From Bacteroidales bacterium (GTDB lineage: Bacteria; Bacteroidota; Bacteroidia; Bacteroidales; JAOZVK01): DNA of 23,351 nucleotides. Below, one piece after another: positions 6,431 to 13,768 of the stretch (position 1 is its first letter; every line of letters starts with the position of its first letter). The notes below the pieces were generated by a model that worked only from the letters and a program-made list of their open reading frames with translations, did not search any database and was not told where the DNA came from. The stretch lies in NCBI GenBank assembly GCA_029938185.1, contig JAOZVK010000025.1, forward strand, positions 1 to 23,351. Reading direction: 5' to 3'. The translations under genes were made by a program, and so were the position numbers.

Positions 6431-9053
6431 AGAATTAAATACCGCAGTAAAGTTTGACAAGCGAATTGACAATACAGAAATTCCTGATTATATTACCAAA
6501 AATCTAAGTAATATTTTTGAACTGCGCCCTTATCAAAAAAAAGCATTTAGCCGTTTTATTTATTATCTTGAAAATAATAATTTTGAAGACAAACAAAACA
6601 AACCCTATTCGTTAATGTTTAATATGGCAACAGGTAGTGGAAAAACAATGATAATGGCTGGTTTAATTTTGTATTTATACAAACAAGGCTATCGCAAATT
6701 TTTGTTTTTTGTAAATTCAACAAATATTATTAGCAAAACAATTGATAACTTTATAAATATTCGTTCATCAAAATATTTATTCAATAAAAATTCTATTTCA
6801 TTTGATGGTAAAATAGTAAATATTAAGCAAGTTGTAAACTTTGAAGATGCAAATAAAGATGATATAAATATCTGTTTTACAACTATTCAGAAATTACACA
6901 GCGATATATATGCCGAAAAAGAAAATAGTATAACTATTGAAGATTTTAGAGAACAAAAAATTGTTTTCATTTCAGACGAAGCACATCATATAAATACAAA
7001 AACAAGAAAACAAACAGAAATTGCAAAACTATCAAAACCAAGCTGGGAAAATACAATCGAACGTATTTTTAATCAAAATTTAGATAATATTTTACTTGAA
7101 TTTACCGCAACCCTTGACTATGAACACAAAAACATAGCAGAAAAATACAAACCAAAAGTAATTTTTCGTTACGATTTGCGAGAGTTTAAAGACGATAAAT
7201 ATTCAAAAGACGTAAATCTTTTACGAAGTGATTTATCAGATGAAAACAGAATATTACAAGCCGTAATTCTAAATCAATATAAACAAGATATTGCATTAAA
7301 AAACGGTATAAATTTAAAGCCTGTAATTCTTTTTAAAGCTCAAAAATTAATTGCCGAATCTCTGGAAAACAAAAATAAATTTCATAAGCTAATTGAAAAT
7401 TTAACAAATGAACAGATTTTATACATAAAAGAAAATTCAGGTGTTAGAATAATTCAAAAAGCATTCGCTTTTTATGAAAAAAATAATACTTCAATTTCAC
7501 AATTTAAAAAAAAATTACAACAAAATTTTGCAGAAACTAACTGTATTTCAGTAAATGAAAATAATTTAGATAGAAAAACACTGAAAAAAAATGACAAAAA
7601 CCAATTAGTAGAGCAACAATTTATATTAAACTCACTTGAAGATAAAAATAATCCGATAAGAGCAATTTTTGCGGTAAATAAATTAAATGAAGGTTGGGAC
7701 GTTTTAAATCTTTTTGATATTGTGCGTTTATACAAAACAAGAGACAGCAAAGGTGGAAAAGCAGGAAAAACAACAATGGCAGAAGCTCAACTAATTGGAC
7801 GTGGAGCAAGATATTCTCCTTTTAAAATAAACGAAGACCAAGATAAATTTAAGCGTAAATATGACAAACCAAATCACAAAAATGAATTAAAAATAATAGA
7901 AGAGCTTCATTATCATACAATTGAAGATAGTAAATATATTTCAGAATTAAAAAAAGCACTTGTAGAATCAGGTATTTTCGATGATGAGAACGAATATAAA
8001 CAGTTGGAATTAGCATTAAAAAAAGAATTTAAGCAAACTGTATTTTATGAAAAAGCAGTTGTTTATGGAAATGAAAAAAAGAAAAATAATTATAAAAAAA
8101 TACAATCATTTAAAGATCTCGGAGTTTCAAAAAGTAGTATAAAATTCAAACTTCATTCAGGTAAAGGTCAAATAATAGTTGCTTTTGATAAAAATGACGA
8201 AATAAAAGAAGAAGAAAACAATATAAATATAGAGGGGAAAGATGTTAAATTATCTTTTATTCCCCAACATATTATAAAAAATGCGATAGCAAAAAATGAT
8301 TTTTTCAAGTTTAATAATCTAAAAAAGTTTTTTCCAAACTTAAAATCAAACAGTAGATTTATTTCAAGTAAAGATTATTTATCTGGATTAAAAATAATTT
8401 TCACAGGCACAGACAAACGATTAAAAAATATTACAAATTTTGATTATTTATTGGCTCTAAGTGATTTATTATCTGATATTAAACAAGAAATAACAGGAAA
8501 CCTGCATGATTATTACGGAACAGATGGTTTTACGCAAATACATAAAATAAAAGACAAATTTACCAACGTTTCATTAAAAATTAACAAAAATAGTGAAAGA
8601 GCTGTTAGTCAATCCAACTTTGTTAAAAATAAAGATTGGTATGTCTATGATGATAATTTTGGAACAAGCGAACAGAAAAAATTTGTAGAAATGTTTGCTC
8701 GTAGAATTGAAAAAATAAATAGAAAATATAAAGAAATATACTTAATTAGAAACGAAAGCCAATTTAAAATTTACGATAAAAAAGGCACTGGTTTTGAACC
8801 CGATTTTGTATTGTTTTTTAAACAAAAAGAAAATCCATATATTGTTTTTCAAATGTTTATTGAGCCAAAAGGAGTTCATTTAAAAAAACATGACAAATGG
8901 AAAGAAGATTTTTTACTAGAAATAAGAGAGAGGTTTAAAGATAAAATACTTGAATATAATTCAGATAAGTACAGATTAACAGCTGTTAAATTTTACAGCA
9001 ATAAAGAAGAAAACGAATTTGTAAAAGCGTTTGAAGAAGCTTTATTTGAGTAA
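6414..9053 (+). CDS. res: Type III restriction endonuclease helicase subunit (Res)
   Basis: Res is the ATP-dependent DNA translocase and nuclease subunit of a type III system. It works only in complex with Mod and cuts unmodified DNA when two sites are suitably placed. The protein is 879 residues. It shows an SF2 helicase core: Walker A MATGSGKT at residues 71-78, the DEAH box at 188-191 (ISDEAHHI) and motif VI LIGRGARY near 460-468. The C-terminus holds a PD-(D/E)xK-type nuclease motif, FEPDFV with D797 and then IEPKG with E817 and K819. All expected catalytic residues are present and the ORF is uninterrupted, so restriction is potentially active. The start at 6414 gives MEFLYKELNT and overlaps the small upstream ORF. 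hisIE starts 38 bases after its stop. Confidence 0.95.
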   Translation: MEFLYKELNTAVKFDKRIDNTEIPDYITKNLSNIFELRPYQKKAFSRFIYYLENNNFEDKQNKPYSLMFNMATGSGKTMIMAGLILYLYKQGYRKFLFFVNSTNIISKTIDNFINIRSSKYLFNKNSISFDGKIVNIKQVVNFEDANKDDINICFTTIQKLHSDIYAEKENSITIEDFREQKIVFISDEAHHINTKTRKQTEIAKLSKPSWENTIERIFNQNLDNILLEFTATLDYEHKNIAEKYKPKVIFRYDLREFKDDKYSKDVNLLRSDLSDENRILQAVILNQYKQDIALKNGINLKPVILFKAQKLIAESLENKNKFHKLIENLTNEQILYIKENSGVRIIQKAFAFYEKNNTSISQFKKKLQQNFAETNCISVNENNLDRKTLKKNDKNQLVEQQFILNSLEDKNNPIRAIFAVNKLNEGWDVLNLFDIVRLYKTRDSKGGKAGKTTMAEAQLIGRGARYSPFKINEDQDKFKRKYDKPNHKNELKIIEELHYHTIEDSKYISELKKALVESGIFDDENEYKQLELALKKEFKQTVFYEKAVVYGNEKKKNNYKKIQSFKDLGVSKSSIKFKLHSGKGQIIVAFDKNDEIKEEENNINIEGKDVKLSFIPQHIIKNAIAKNDFFKFNNLKKFFPNLKSNSRFISSKDYLSGLKIIFTGTDKRLKNITNFDYLLALSDLLSDIKQEITGNLHDYYGTDGFTQIHKIKDKFTNVSLKINKNSERAVSQSNFVKNKDWYVYDDNFGTSEQKKFVEMFARRIEKINRKYKEIYLIRNESQFKIYDKKGTGFEPDFVLFFKQKENPYIVFQMFIEPKGVHLKKHDKWKEDFLLEIRERFKDKILEYNSDKYRLTAVKFYSNKEENEFVKAFEEALFE

Positions 9054-9091
9054 ATTACAAAAAAAACACAAATTAAATAAAATACAAAAAC

Positions 9092-9700
9092 ATGAATTTA
9101 GATTTTGAAAAATTAAATGGATTAATACCTGTAATAATCCAAGATGCACAATCAATGAATGTGCTAATGCTAGGTTTTATGAACAAAGAAGCTTATGAAA
9201 AAACATTGAATGATAAAATAGTAACTTTTTATAGCAGAAGCAAAAAACGTTTATGGACTAAAGGAGAAACTTCAGGTAATTTCTTGAAAGTTGTTGATAT
9301 AAAAATTGATTGCGACAAGGATACTTTACTAATAAAAGTAAATCCAACTGGACCTGTATGCCATACAGGTACAGATACTTGTTTTGATGAAAAAAATGAA
9401 GACAAAGTATTGTTTTTGCAACAATTACAGCAATTTATTGATAATAGAAAACAAACAATGCCTGAAAATTCATATACAACAGAACTGTTTAAGAAAGGCA
9501 TTAATAAAATTGCACAAAAAGTTGGCGAAGAGGCTGTTGAGCTTATTATCGAAGCTAAAGACAATAACGATGAGCTGTTTTTAAATGAATCAGCTGATTT
9601 ATTTTATCATATACTTGTTTTGTTAAGTCAAAAAGGTTTAGGAATAAAAGATGTTGTAAATGTTTTAAAACAAAGAAATAATAAATATCTTTCTAATTAG
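9092..9700 (+). CDS. hisIE: Bifunctional phosphoribosyl-AMP cyclohydrolase / phosphoribosyl-ATP pyrophosphatase HisIE
   Basis: HisIE catalyses steps two and three of histidine biosynthesis. The N-terminal HisI half (about residues 1-110) has LMLGFMNKEAY, the FYSRSKKRLWTKGETSGN stretch and the metal-binding D-x-D and cysteine region (IDCDKDTLLIKV, GPVCHTGTDTC). The C-terminal HisE half (about 115-202) has GINKIAQKVGEEAVELIIEAK and ESADLFYHILVLL, the MazG-like acidic helices that bind magnesium. The length of 202 residues is normal. Its stop codon TAG lies inside the TTAG target duplication of element E2 copy b. The restriction locus upstream separates it from hisF, and no intrinsic terminator is visible between res and hisIE. 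Confidence 0.97.
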   Translation: MNLDFEKLNGLIPVIIQDAQSMNVLMLGFMNKEAYEKTLNDKIVTFYSRSKKRLWTKGETSGNFLKVVDIKIDCDKDTLLIKVNPTGPVCHTGTDTCFDEKNEDKVLFLQQLQQFIDNRKQTMPENSYTTELFKKGINKIAQKVGEEAVELIIEAKDNNDELFLNESADLFYHILVLLSQKGLGIKDVVNVLKQRNNKYLSN

Positions 9701-9933
9701 GAATCGTTAAAAAATAACTTTCCGATTTGTTTTTTGTAAAATACGGCTACACGTTTAGTATTGGACATTATTTTATTTTTTTGACAGGATTTACAGGATT
9801 TACAGGATTGATTTTTATCCTGTTACGAAATACCTGATAAATAATATTGTCCAACTTTACGTGGGGTAGCCTAAAATACTCATATTTAGGTGTAAACCAA
9901 TTCGTAATTCGTAATTTATAATTCGTCATTTCC
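9701..9933 (+). repeat. Element E2, copy b, interrupted by E3
   Basis: It starts GAATCGTTAAAAAATAAC and ends ATTTCC, with the 4-bp direct repeat TTAG on both sides (9697-9700 and 9934-9937). An E3 element and its 8-bp duplication sit inside. Without them the element is exactly 98 bp, the length of the uninterrupted copy at 21299-21396. The left TTAG contains the hisIE stop codon. Confidence 0.9.
9745..9871 (+). repeat. Element E3, copy a (127 bp), inserted in E2
   Basis: Ends are GGCTAC...GTAGCC, flanked by perfect 8-bp direct repeats TAAAATAC (9737-9744 and 9872-9879). The intact E2 at 21299 has a single version of this site. Inside are TATTGGACATTATTTT and its partial complement near the right end, plus three ACAGGATT-type words facing ATCCTGT. 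It is too short to encode a protein and looks like a MITE moved by a transposase elsewhere. Confidence 0.9.
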
Positions 9934-10039
9934 TTAGTGTGTATCTAATATCTTAAAAATTTAGTGTTTTCTCAAAAAGTTCTATAGTCCCTACAAAACA
10001 GTGTTGGTATGCTAAATTTCACTATATTTGCAAGAATAT

Positions 10040-10571
10040 TTAAAATTTACTACTGATAAATTATCTGCTTATGTTCATGCAATTGAGGAACATTTTTCAG
10101 GCAAATACTAAAGAAACTTATGACTTATTTCAGTAGTGCTGTCGATTTTTCTGGTAAAACTCAAAATACCTCTTATGTAGAACGGCATAATTTAACATTA
10201 AGGGACACAAGTATGTTATCTTGGTAGAAAACAATTACCTACTGTAAAAAAAGTTTCATTTCAAAATAATAATGTGGATTAATATATTTGATTACAATTA
10301 CATTAGATTTCATAAAAGTTTACGAACAAAAATATCGGATACAAGTAAAAAATTTGTGAAAAAATAGACTACCCGTCAGAAGTTGGACAGTTTTGTTTTT
10401 CAAGTAGTTTTAATTATAAAATTAAAGTAAAGATTAGCAAAACTTTGCGGAAAAAAAGCGGCTAACTTAAAACTGGTAGCCAAAAAATATATTCATAAAA
10501 CTCCAGCTATTGAATTAAAAATTACAAAAAAACAATTAACTTGGAAACTTTTGCTAACTTTTCCAGTTTAG
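10040..10571 (+). pseudogene. Transposase remnant, IS1-like DDE family
   Basis: Pieces in different frames match the C-terminal half of IS1-type transposases. TTDKLSAYVHAIEEHFSGKY carries the second catalytic Asp. NTSYVERHNLTLR carries the catalytic Glu region. HKSLRTKISDTSKKFVKK runs into YIHKTPAIELKITKK and then QLTWKLLLTFPV with a stop at 10569-10571. Frameshifts and in-frame stops separate the first pieces, and the N-terminal domain is absent. The last two pieces are separated only by an E3 element; removing it with one copy of its 8-bp duplication joins them in frame. The gene is dead. Confidence 0.8.
10367..10481 (-). repeat. Element E3, copy c (115 bp), inside the fossil IS
   Basis: It starts GACTACCCGTCAGAAGT and ends GGTAGCC, with the 8-bp direct repeat AAAAAATA on both sides (10359-10366 and 10482-10489). 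The left end matches the complement of the right end of copy b (ACTTCTGACGGGTAGCC). Excision in silico restores the transposase C-terminal frame, which independently confirms both borders. Confidence 0.88.
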
Positions 10572-10683
10572 TAACTTGTTGATAGTCATACCTGCACTGT
10601 TTTGTAGGGACTATTCTAATTTACAAAATTTGTTATTCAATTAGTGATTTTTTATTTCAAAATTTGTCACACAATAAAACATA

Positions 10684-11943
10684 TCACCTTAGTTTATCTG
10701 AGAAAAATGTAGGCTTAATTGTAAGCATTATAAAAAACCAATTATTCATTAAATCTTTATCTCCACCTTTTATCACCTCCATTGAATTAGTTCCAAACAT
10801 AACAGAATAACCACTTTGTAGACTTACTTCTTTAGAGAATTTTATATCCAAAGTTAAATCAATTTCATGTCCTAAAAATTTATCTATTTTTTCACTATTA
10901 ACATCTAAATAATCATTATGTAACATAAAGTAATGATAATATGTATTTAAAGTTAATTTATTATTTAATTTAAAAGTAACTTTCATATAAGGATTTATTA
11001 ATCCAGCACCTTTTGTAGTTGAAGGTACTGAAAAATAATCAATTCGTCCATTAAATTTATGCCTTGCACCATAAAGAATATCAAAAGCATTATCAGTTGT
11101 GTTTTGATTATCAGTTGCATTATTTCCACTTATTAATTCAAAACCCGCATAAAGTTTTATTTTATTATTCAAAGAATATGATATATCAGAGTTTAAATAA
11201 TATGCATTTACGTCTACACCTGTTTTTATTTTGCCTCGTTGACCAAATCCTCTTGCAGTAAATTGAATATCAGTATTTTTATAATCAATTATTCCACCAT
11301 AAGTAATTCTAAAGTATACAGTATTTGTTGTTCCTTCTTTTTGGTAGCCATCAAGAATATTAAGAGTTGAAATTGTAAGCTTACCAAATTTTTTCTTTAG
11401 CCACAAAAAATTTAATGATTTATAATTATCAATTAAATCTGAATAGTCCATACCAAAGTTACTTAAATTTGCTTGATTATATGCCATACCAATATCCATT
11501 ATCCAACCCGATTTACGAAACTTAAATAGTAATACATCGTGTGCTGCACCAATCTGATTCCAATTTACTGCTGACATTAAACGCGAATTATCATAACTAA
11601 TCTGTTGTCTACCTATTTTCAAAGAAATTGTTTTTGATAAATATAAATCAGCCCAAGCTTCAAGTAAACCAATTGAGGGTATATCTTTTTTCAACTTTTG
11701 GTCTCCCCAAATACGAAAATCATAGAACGATATACCTGTTTTTAGTTTCTCTTTTTCGTAATTCATGCTTATTCGAGTGCGCTGACTAATGCTTGCTGCC
11801 ATTTCAGAATCAGCATTTCGTAGTGTTTTGTAACCATTACGATATTCCATTCTTGGACGAATTTGTCCACTTATTTTAAATTGTGAATACGATGTTAATG
11901 AAGTAATCAATAACATAAAAAAAAATGTAATTTTTATTTTCAT
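10684..11943 (-). CDS. Outer-membrane beta-barrel protein, alginate-export/porin type
   Basis: The 419-residue protein has an N-terminal signal peptide (MKIKITFFFMLLITSLTSYS, cleavage likely before QF). Alternating hydrophobic and aromatic strands typical of an outer-membrane barrel follow to the end. FKISGQIRPRMEYRNGYKT, SQRTRISMNYEKEKLKTGISF, LYLSKTISLKIGRQQISYDNSR and NWNQIGAAHDVLLFKF resemble the alginate-export domain family widespread in Bacteroidota. Family members act as porins or exporters, and the substrate cannot be read from sequence. It lies downstream of the WtpA-like gene on the same strand, separated by 180 bases that hold an E3 element, so cotranscription is possible but unproven. 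Confidence 0.75.
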   Translation of the reverse strand: MKIKITFFFMLLITSLTSYSQFKISGQIRPRMEYRNGYKTLRNADSEMAASISQRTRISMNYEKEKLKTGISFYDFRIWGDQKLKKDIPSIGLLEAWADLYLSKTISLKIGRQQISYDNSRLMSAVNWNQIGAAHDVLLFKFRKSGWIMDIGMAYNQANLSNFGMDYSDLIDNYKSLNFLWLKKKFGKLTISTLNILDGYQKEGTTNTVYFRITYGGIIDYKNTDIQFTARGFGQRGKIKTGVDVNAYYLNSDISYSLNNKIKLYAGFELISGNNATDNQNTTDNAFDILYGARHKFNGRIDYFSVPSTTKGAGLINPYMKVTFKLNNKLTLNTYYHYFMLHNDYLDVNSEKIDKFLGHEIDLTLDIKFSKEVSLQSGYSVMFGTNSMEVIKGGDKDLMNNWFFIMLTIKPTFFSDKLR

Positions 11944-11971
11944 TTTTTAACATTTGTATTTTGTTAAATTG

Positions 11972-12078
11972 GGCTACACGTATAGTATTGGACATTATTT
12001 TATTTTTTGACAGGATTAATTTTTATCATGTTATGAAATACATGATAAACAAGACTTTCCTACTTCTGACGGGTAGCC
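11972..12078 (+). repeat. Element E3, copy b (107 bp)
   Basis: Ends are GGCTACACGT...GACGGGTAGCC with perfect 8-bp direct repeats TTAAATTG (11964-11971 and 12079-12086). The first 35 bases are almost identical to copy a; the internal ACAGGATT repeats are fewer here. It sits between the porin start and the WtpA stop and may affect the porin's transcription. Confidence 0.9.
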
Positions 12079-12109
12079 TTAAATTGCATATTATTAAAAT
12101 ATTAATAGA

Positions 12110-12144
12110 GTGCGTATGCCACATTAAATAGGTCGAATACCTTT
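12110..12144 (+). repeat. Dispersed repeat E1, copy iv (right end only)
   Basis: TGCGTATGCCACATTAAATA followed by GGTCGAATACC matches the right 35 bases of E1, with changes that weaken the hairpin. It overlaps the 3' end of the WtpA-like gene. The last residues KGIRPI and the stop codon are encoded by the repeat. Confidence 0.75.
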
Positions 12145-13107
12145 TGCAAATTTTTTTAATTTTTGTGGAATATTATCATAACTTTCCGAAAAAGCGGGTA
12201 CTAATGATGGTTGCCCTTCTTTTTCCATAATTGACATACCTTTTTCTTTTGAAAGTAAAAACTCAATAAATCTTAATGCTAATTCTTTATTTGGAGCATT
12301 CTTTAATATTGTTAAACCATAAACCATTGGCTCTCCTTTTTTTGTAATTTTTTCACCAGGTTTTTTACCACTAATATCAATAGTAACGGAGGCATAATAA
12401 TCAGCAATTTCGGGTTTCTTTAGATTTATACTATCAGGTAGTATCAGATATTTTAACCCATGCTGTTTGGCAACTGAACGATATAAAAAAATATAATCAA
12501 TTGTATTTGATTCAAGTAAAGCTAATAAATCTGTTTCTTTTGCTCTGATATAGTTTTTATTTTTTTCTAATATTTTCTTTGCAATACCTTCTTTTTTATA
12601 ATACTTTTCCGATAATTTGGTTGTTAAAACAGCTCTATATCCACATGGGTCAAAGTTTGGGTCTGACCGTCCGTATATAACATCATCTTTCATAATAATT
12701 TCATACCAATTCGATTTATTTATTTCACTGCTGTACTTTGATTTTTCGTGATATACAATTGTCATCTCATTACTGGCAAATTTTATGTTCCAATCAACAT
12801 AATCAGGTATCAATAAGTTATCAATAACCTTATAATCAGCCGAAGCCATAATATCACATTTTTTTTTAAGGTCAGTAATTTTACGTGCACATTTTCGACT
12901 TCCTGCTGATTCCATAATTATATTAACATCAGGATTTTCTTTCTTGAACTCTTTTGATATTTTTTTTAATGGAACAGAAAGACTACCTGCATGAAAAATA
13001 ATCAAATCATTTGATTTTTCAGATTCATTATTTTTGTCACCAGCTCCCACACATGCGGATATAAAAATTACGACAATTAAAAATAATTTTAAAAATAGTT
13101 TATTCAT
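12124..13107 (-). CDS. wtpA: Tungstate/molybdate-binding lipoprotein, WtpA-type
   Basis: This is a periplasmic substrate-binding component of a tungstate/molybdate ABC importer. The chosen ATG at 13107 gives MNKLFLKLFLIVVIFISAC, a lipoprotein signal with lipobox ISAC. An upstream in-frame ATG would place 14 polar residues before it. Matching WtpA/ModA features are IIFHAGSLSVPLKKI, MESAGSRKCARKI, DIMASADYKVIDNLL, GRSDPNFDPCGYRAV, YIFLYRSVAKQHGLKY and VYGLTILKNAPN. The DPCGYR and YRSVA segments are typical of the tungstate-binding WtpA group. No permease or ATPase gene lies on either side in this window. The C-terminal KGIRPI comes from an E1 repeat. The length of 327 residues is normal. Confidence 0.88.
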   Translation of the reverse strand: MNKLFLKLFLIVVIFISACVGAGDKNNESEKSNDLIIFHAGSLSVPLKKISKEFKKENPDVNIIMESAGSRKCARKITDLKKKCDIMASADYKVIDNLLIPDYVDWNIKFASNEMTIVYHEKSKYSSEINKSNWYEIIMKDDVIYGRSDPNFDPCGYRAVLTTKLSEKYYKKEGIAKKILEKNKNYIRAKETDLLALLESNTIDYIFLYRSVAKQHGLKYLILPDSINLKKPEIADYYASVTIDISGKKPGEKITKKGEPMVYGLTILKNAPNKELALRFIEFLLSKEKGMSIMEKEGQPSLVPAFSESYDNIPQKLKKFAKGIRPI

Positions 13108-13146
13108 AATATATTTTTCTTTATTTATAATATAGATATGCAATTG

Positions 13147-13154
13147 CAAACATA
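13147..13154 (-). promoter_or_regulatory. Possible -7 box upstream of wtpA
   Basis: The minus strand reads TATGTTTG, fitting TAnnTTTG, about 40 bases before the chosen start. No -33 TTG is evident at the usual spacing, so support is weak. Confidence 0.3.
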
Positions 13155-13234
13155 TCGCTTTTTTATAAAATTATACTTATTATATATGTGTTACACAACA
13201 CACTTGCGTAAATGTTTTATAAAATATACTATTT

Positions 13235-13348
13235 GACTACCCACACAAAGCTGGATAATAAATTACTGTCAGAATGACTTAAAGCCACACCGACAGTTTA
13301 TACGCAATAATTTGATAGATAGTGATGTCTAAGCTTACACAAATAGCC
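13235..13348. repeat. Possible decayed E3 relic
   Basis: GACTACCCACACAAAGCTGGATAATAAATT resembles an E3 left end, in the same order of words as copy c, and ATAGCC at 13343-13348 could be the opposite end. The flanking 8-mers do not match, so this may be an old or rearranged copy. The rest of 13155-13434 is AT-rich with no coding signal that I can see. Confidence 0.4.
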
Positions 13349-13434
13349 TATAAAATAAATATTAAACTATTAAATCATTTTTATTAGTATTTAATAATTA
13401 GTGTATTAAAAAAAAAACTATGCAATGTATTTTA

Positions 13435-13591
13435 GGGGACTCGAAAAAATAAAATACAATTCTTTGTCATTATTTTGGCATTTTACTACTTCAAAAAAAG
13501 GTCTTAAATAGTTTACTATTTGCGACCTTTTTTTGAATTGTAAAATAACAAAATAATTTAATATATTTGCATTTTATTTATTCGAGTCCCC
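13435..13591. repeat. Palindromic element E4, copy B (MITE-like)
   Basis: Perfect 11-bp terminal inverted repeats, GGGGACTCGAA at 13435-13445 and TTCGAGTCCCC at 13581-13591, are flanked by TTA on both sides (13432-13434 and 13592-13594). The core hairpin (GTCTTAAATAGT...ACTATTTGCGAC) is the copy A core in reverse, although the terminal repeats differ from those of copy A. No ORF is inside. Confidence 0.85.
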
Positions 13592-13610
13592 TTATTGCTT
13601 TTGCCCTTTC

Positions 13611-13700
13611 AAAAAAAACTTACTATCGAAAAAAAAACATTTTTGGAACTAGTAAAAAACTTAAATAAGCTATCTTTGCTCGTATTTTTATAAGCCCAGT
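13611..13700 (+). repeat. Block shared with 2876-2964
   Basis: Direct-orientation counterpart of the block upstream of mod. It contains TATCTTTG at 13671-13678, a -7-like box on the plus strand pointing away from any plus-strand gene here, with a TTG 25 bases upstream. It may be a promoter carried on a mobile unit. Confidence 0.65.
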
Positions 13701-13733
13701 TCTGGGGCTATAGTGTTTTAATTGCACAGCTCT

Positions 13734-13752
13734 CAAGATTTTCAAAATCTTG
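13734..13752. repeat. Near-perfect palindrome downstream of the LytTR regulator
   Basis: CAAGATTTTCAAAATCTTG is a 9-bp stem around one base, 17 bases past the stop codon of the minus-strand regulator. It could help end that transcript, but no U-tract follows on the minus strand. The 13595-13768 gap holds the shared block, this palindrome and nothing else recognised. Confidence 0.5.
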
Positions 13753-13768
13753 CAGGTAATATGAAAGT

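Larger units (their letters stand above)
9985..10613 (+). mobile_element. Fossil insertion sequence, IS1-like, with intact ends
   Basis: Perfect 19-bp terminal inverted repeats, TAGTCCCTACAAAACAGTG at 9985-10003 and its complement at 10595-10613, are flanked by the 5-bp direct repeat TTCTA (9980-9984 and 10614-10618). A TATATTTG box near 10023 may be the old transposase promoter. Without the E3 copy inside it the element is about 506 bp, shorter than a full IS, so an internal deletion is likely. The family call comes from the transposase remnant. A 5-bp duplication is shorter than the usual IS1 value, so the family is tentative. Confidence 0.85.

Noticed and set aside
3064..9053. BREX, DISARM or a new defence system
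   Set aside because: The genes fit a standard type III Mod/Res pair with a RhuM-family gene; no additional defence signature genes are present.
9229..9584. ORFs on both strands overlapping hisIE
   Set aside because: Shadows of a well-supported gene in other frames.
13108..13149. Upstream start for the WtpA-like protein
   Set aside because: It would put 14 polar residues before the lipoprotein signal; the ATG at 13107 gives a proper signal with a lipobox.
13237..13434. Riboswitch or molybdenum-cofactor motif upstream of wtpA
   Set aside because: I looked for a structured leader because of the metal-uptake gene but saw only an E3-like relic and AT-rich sequence.
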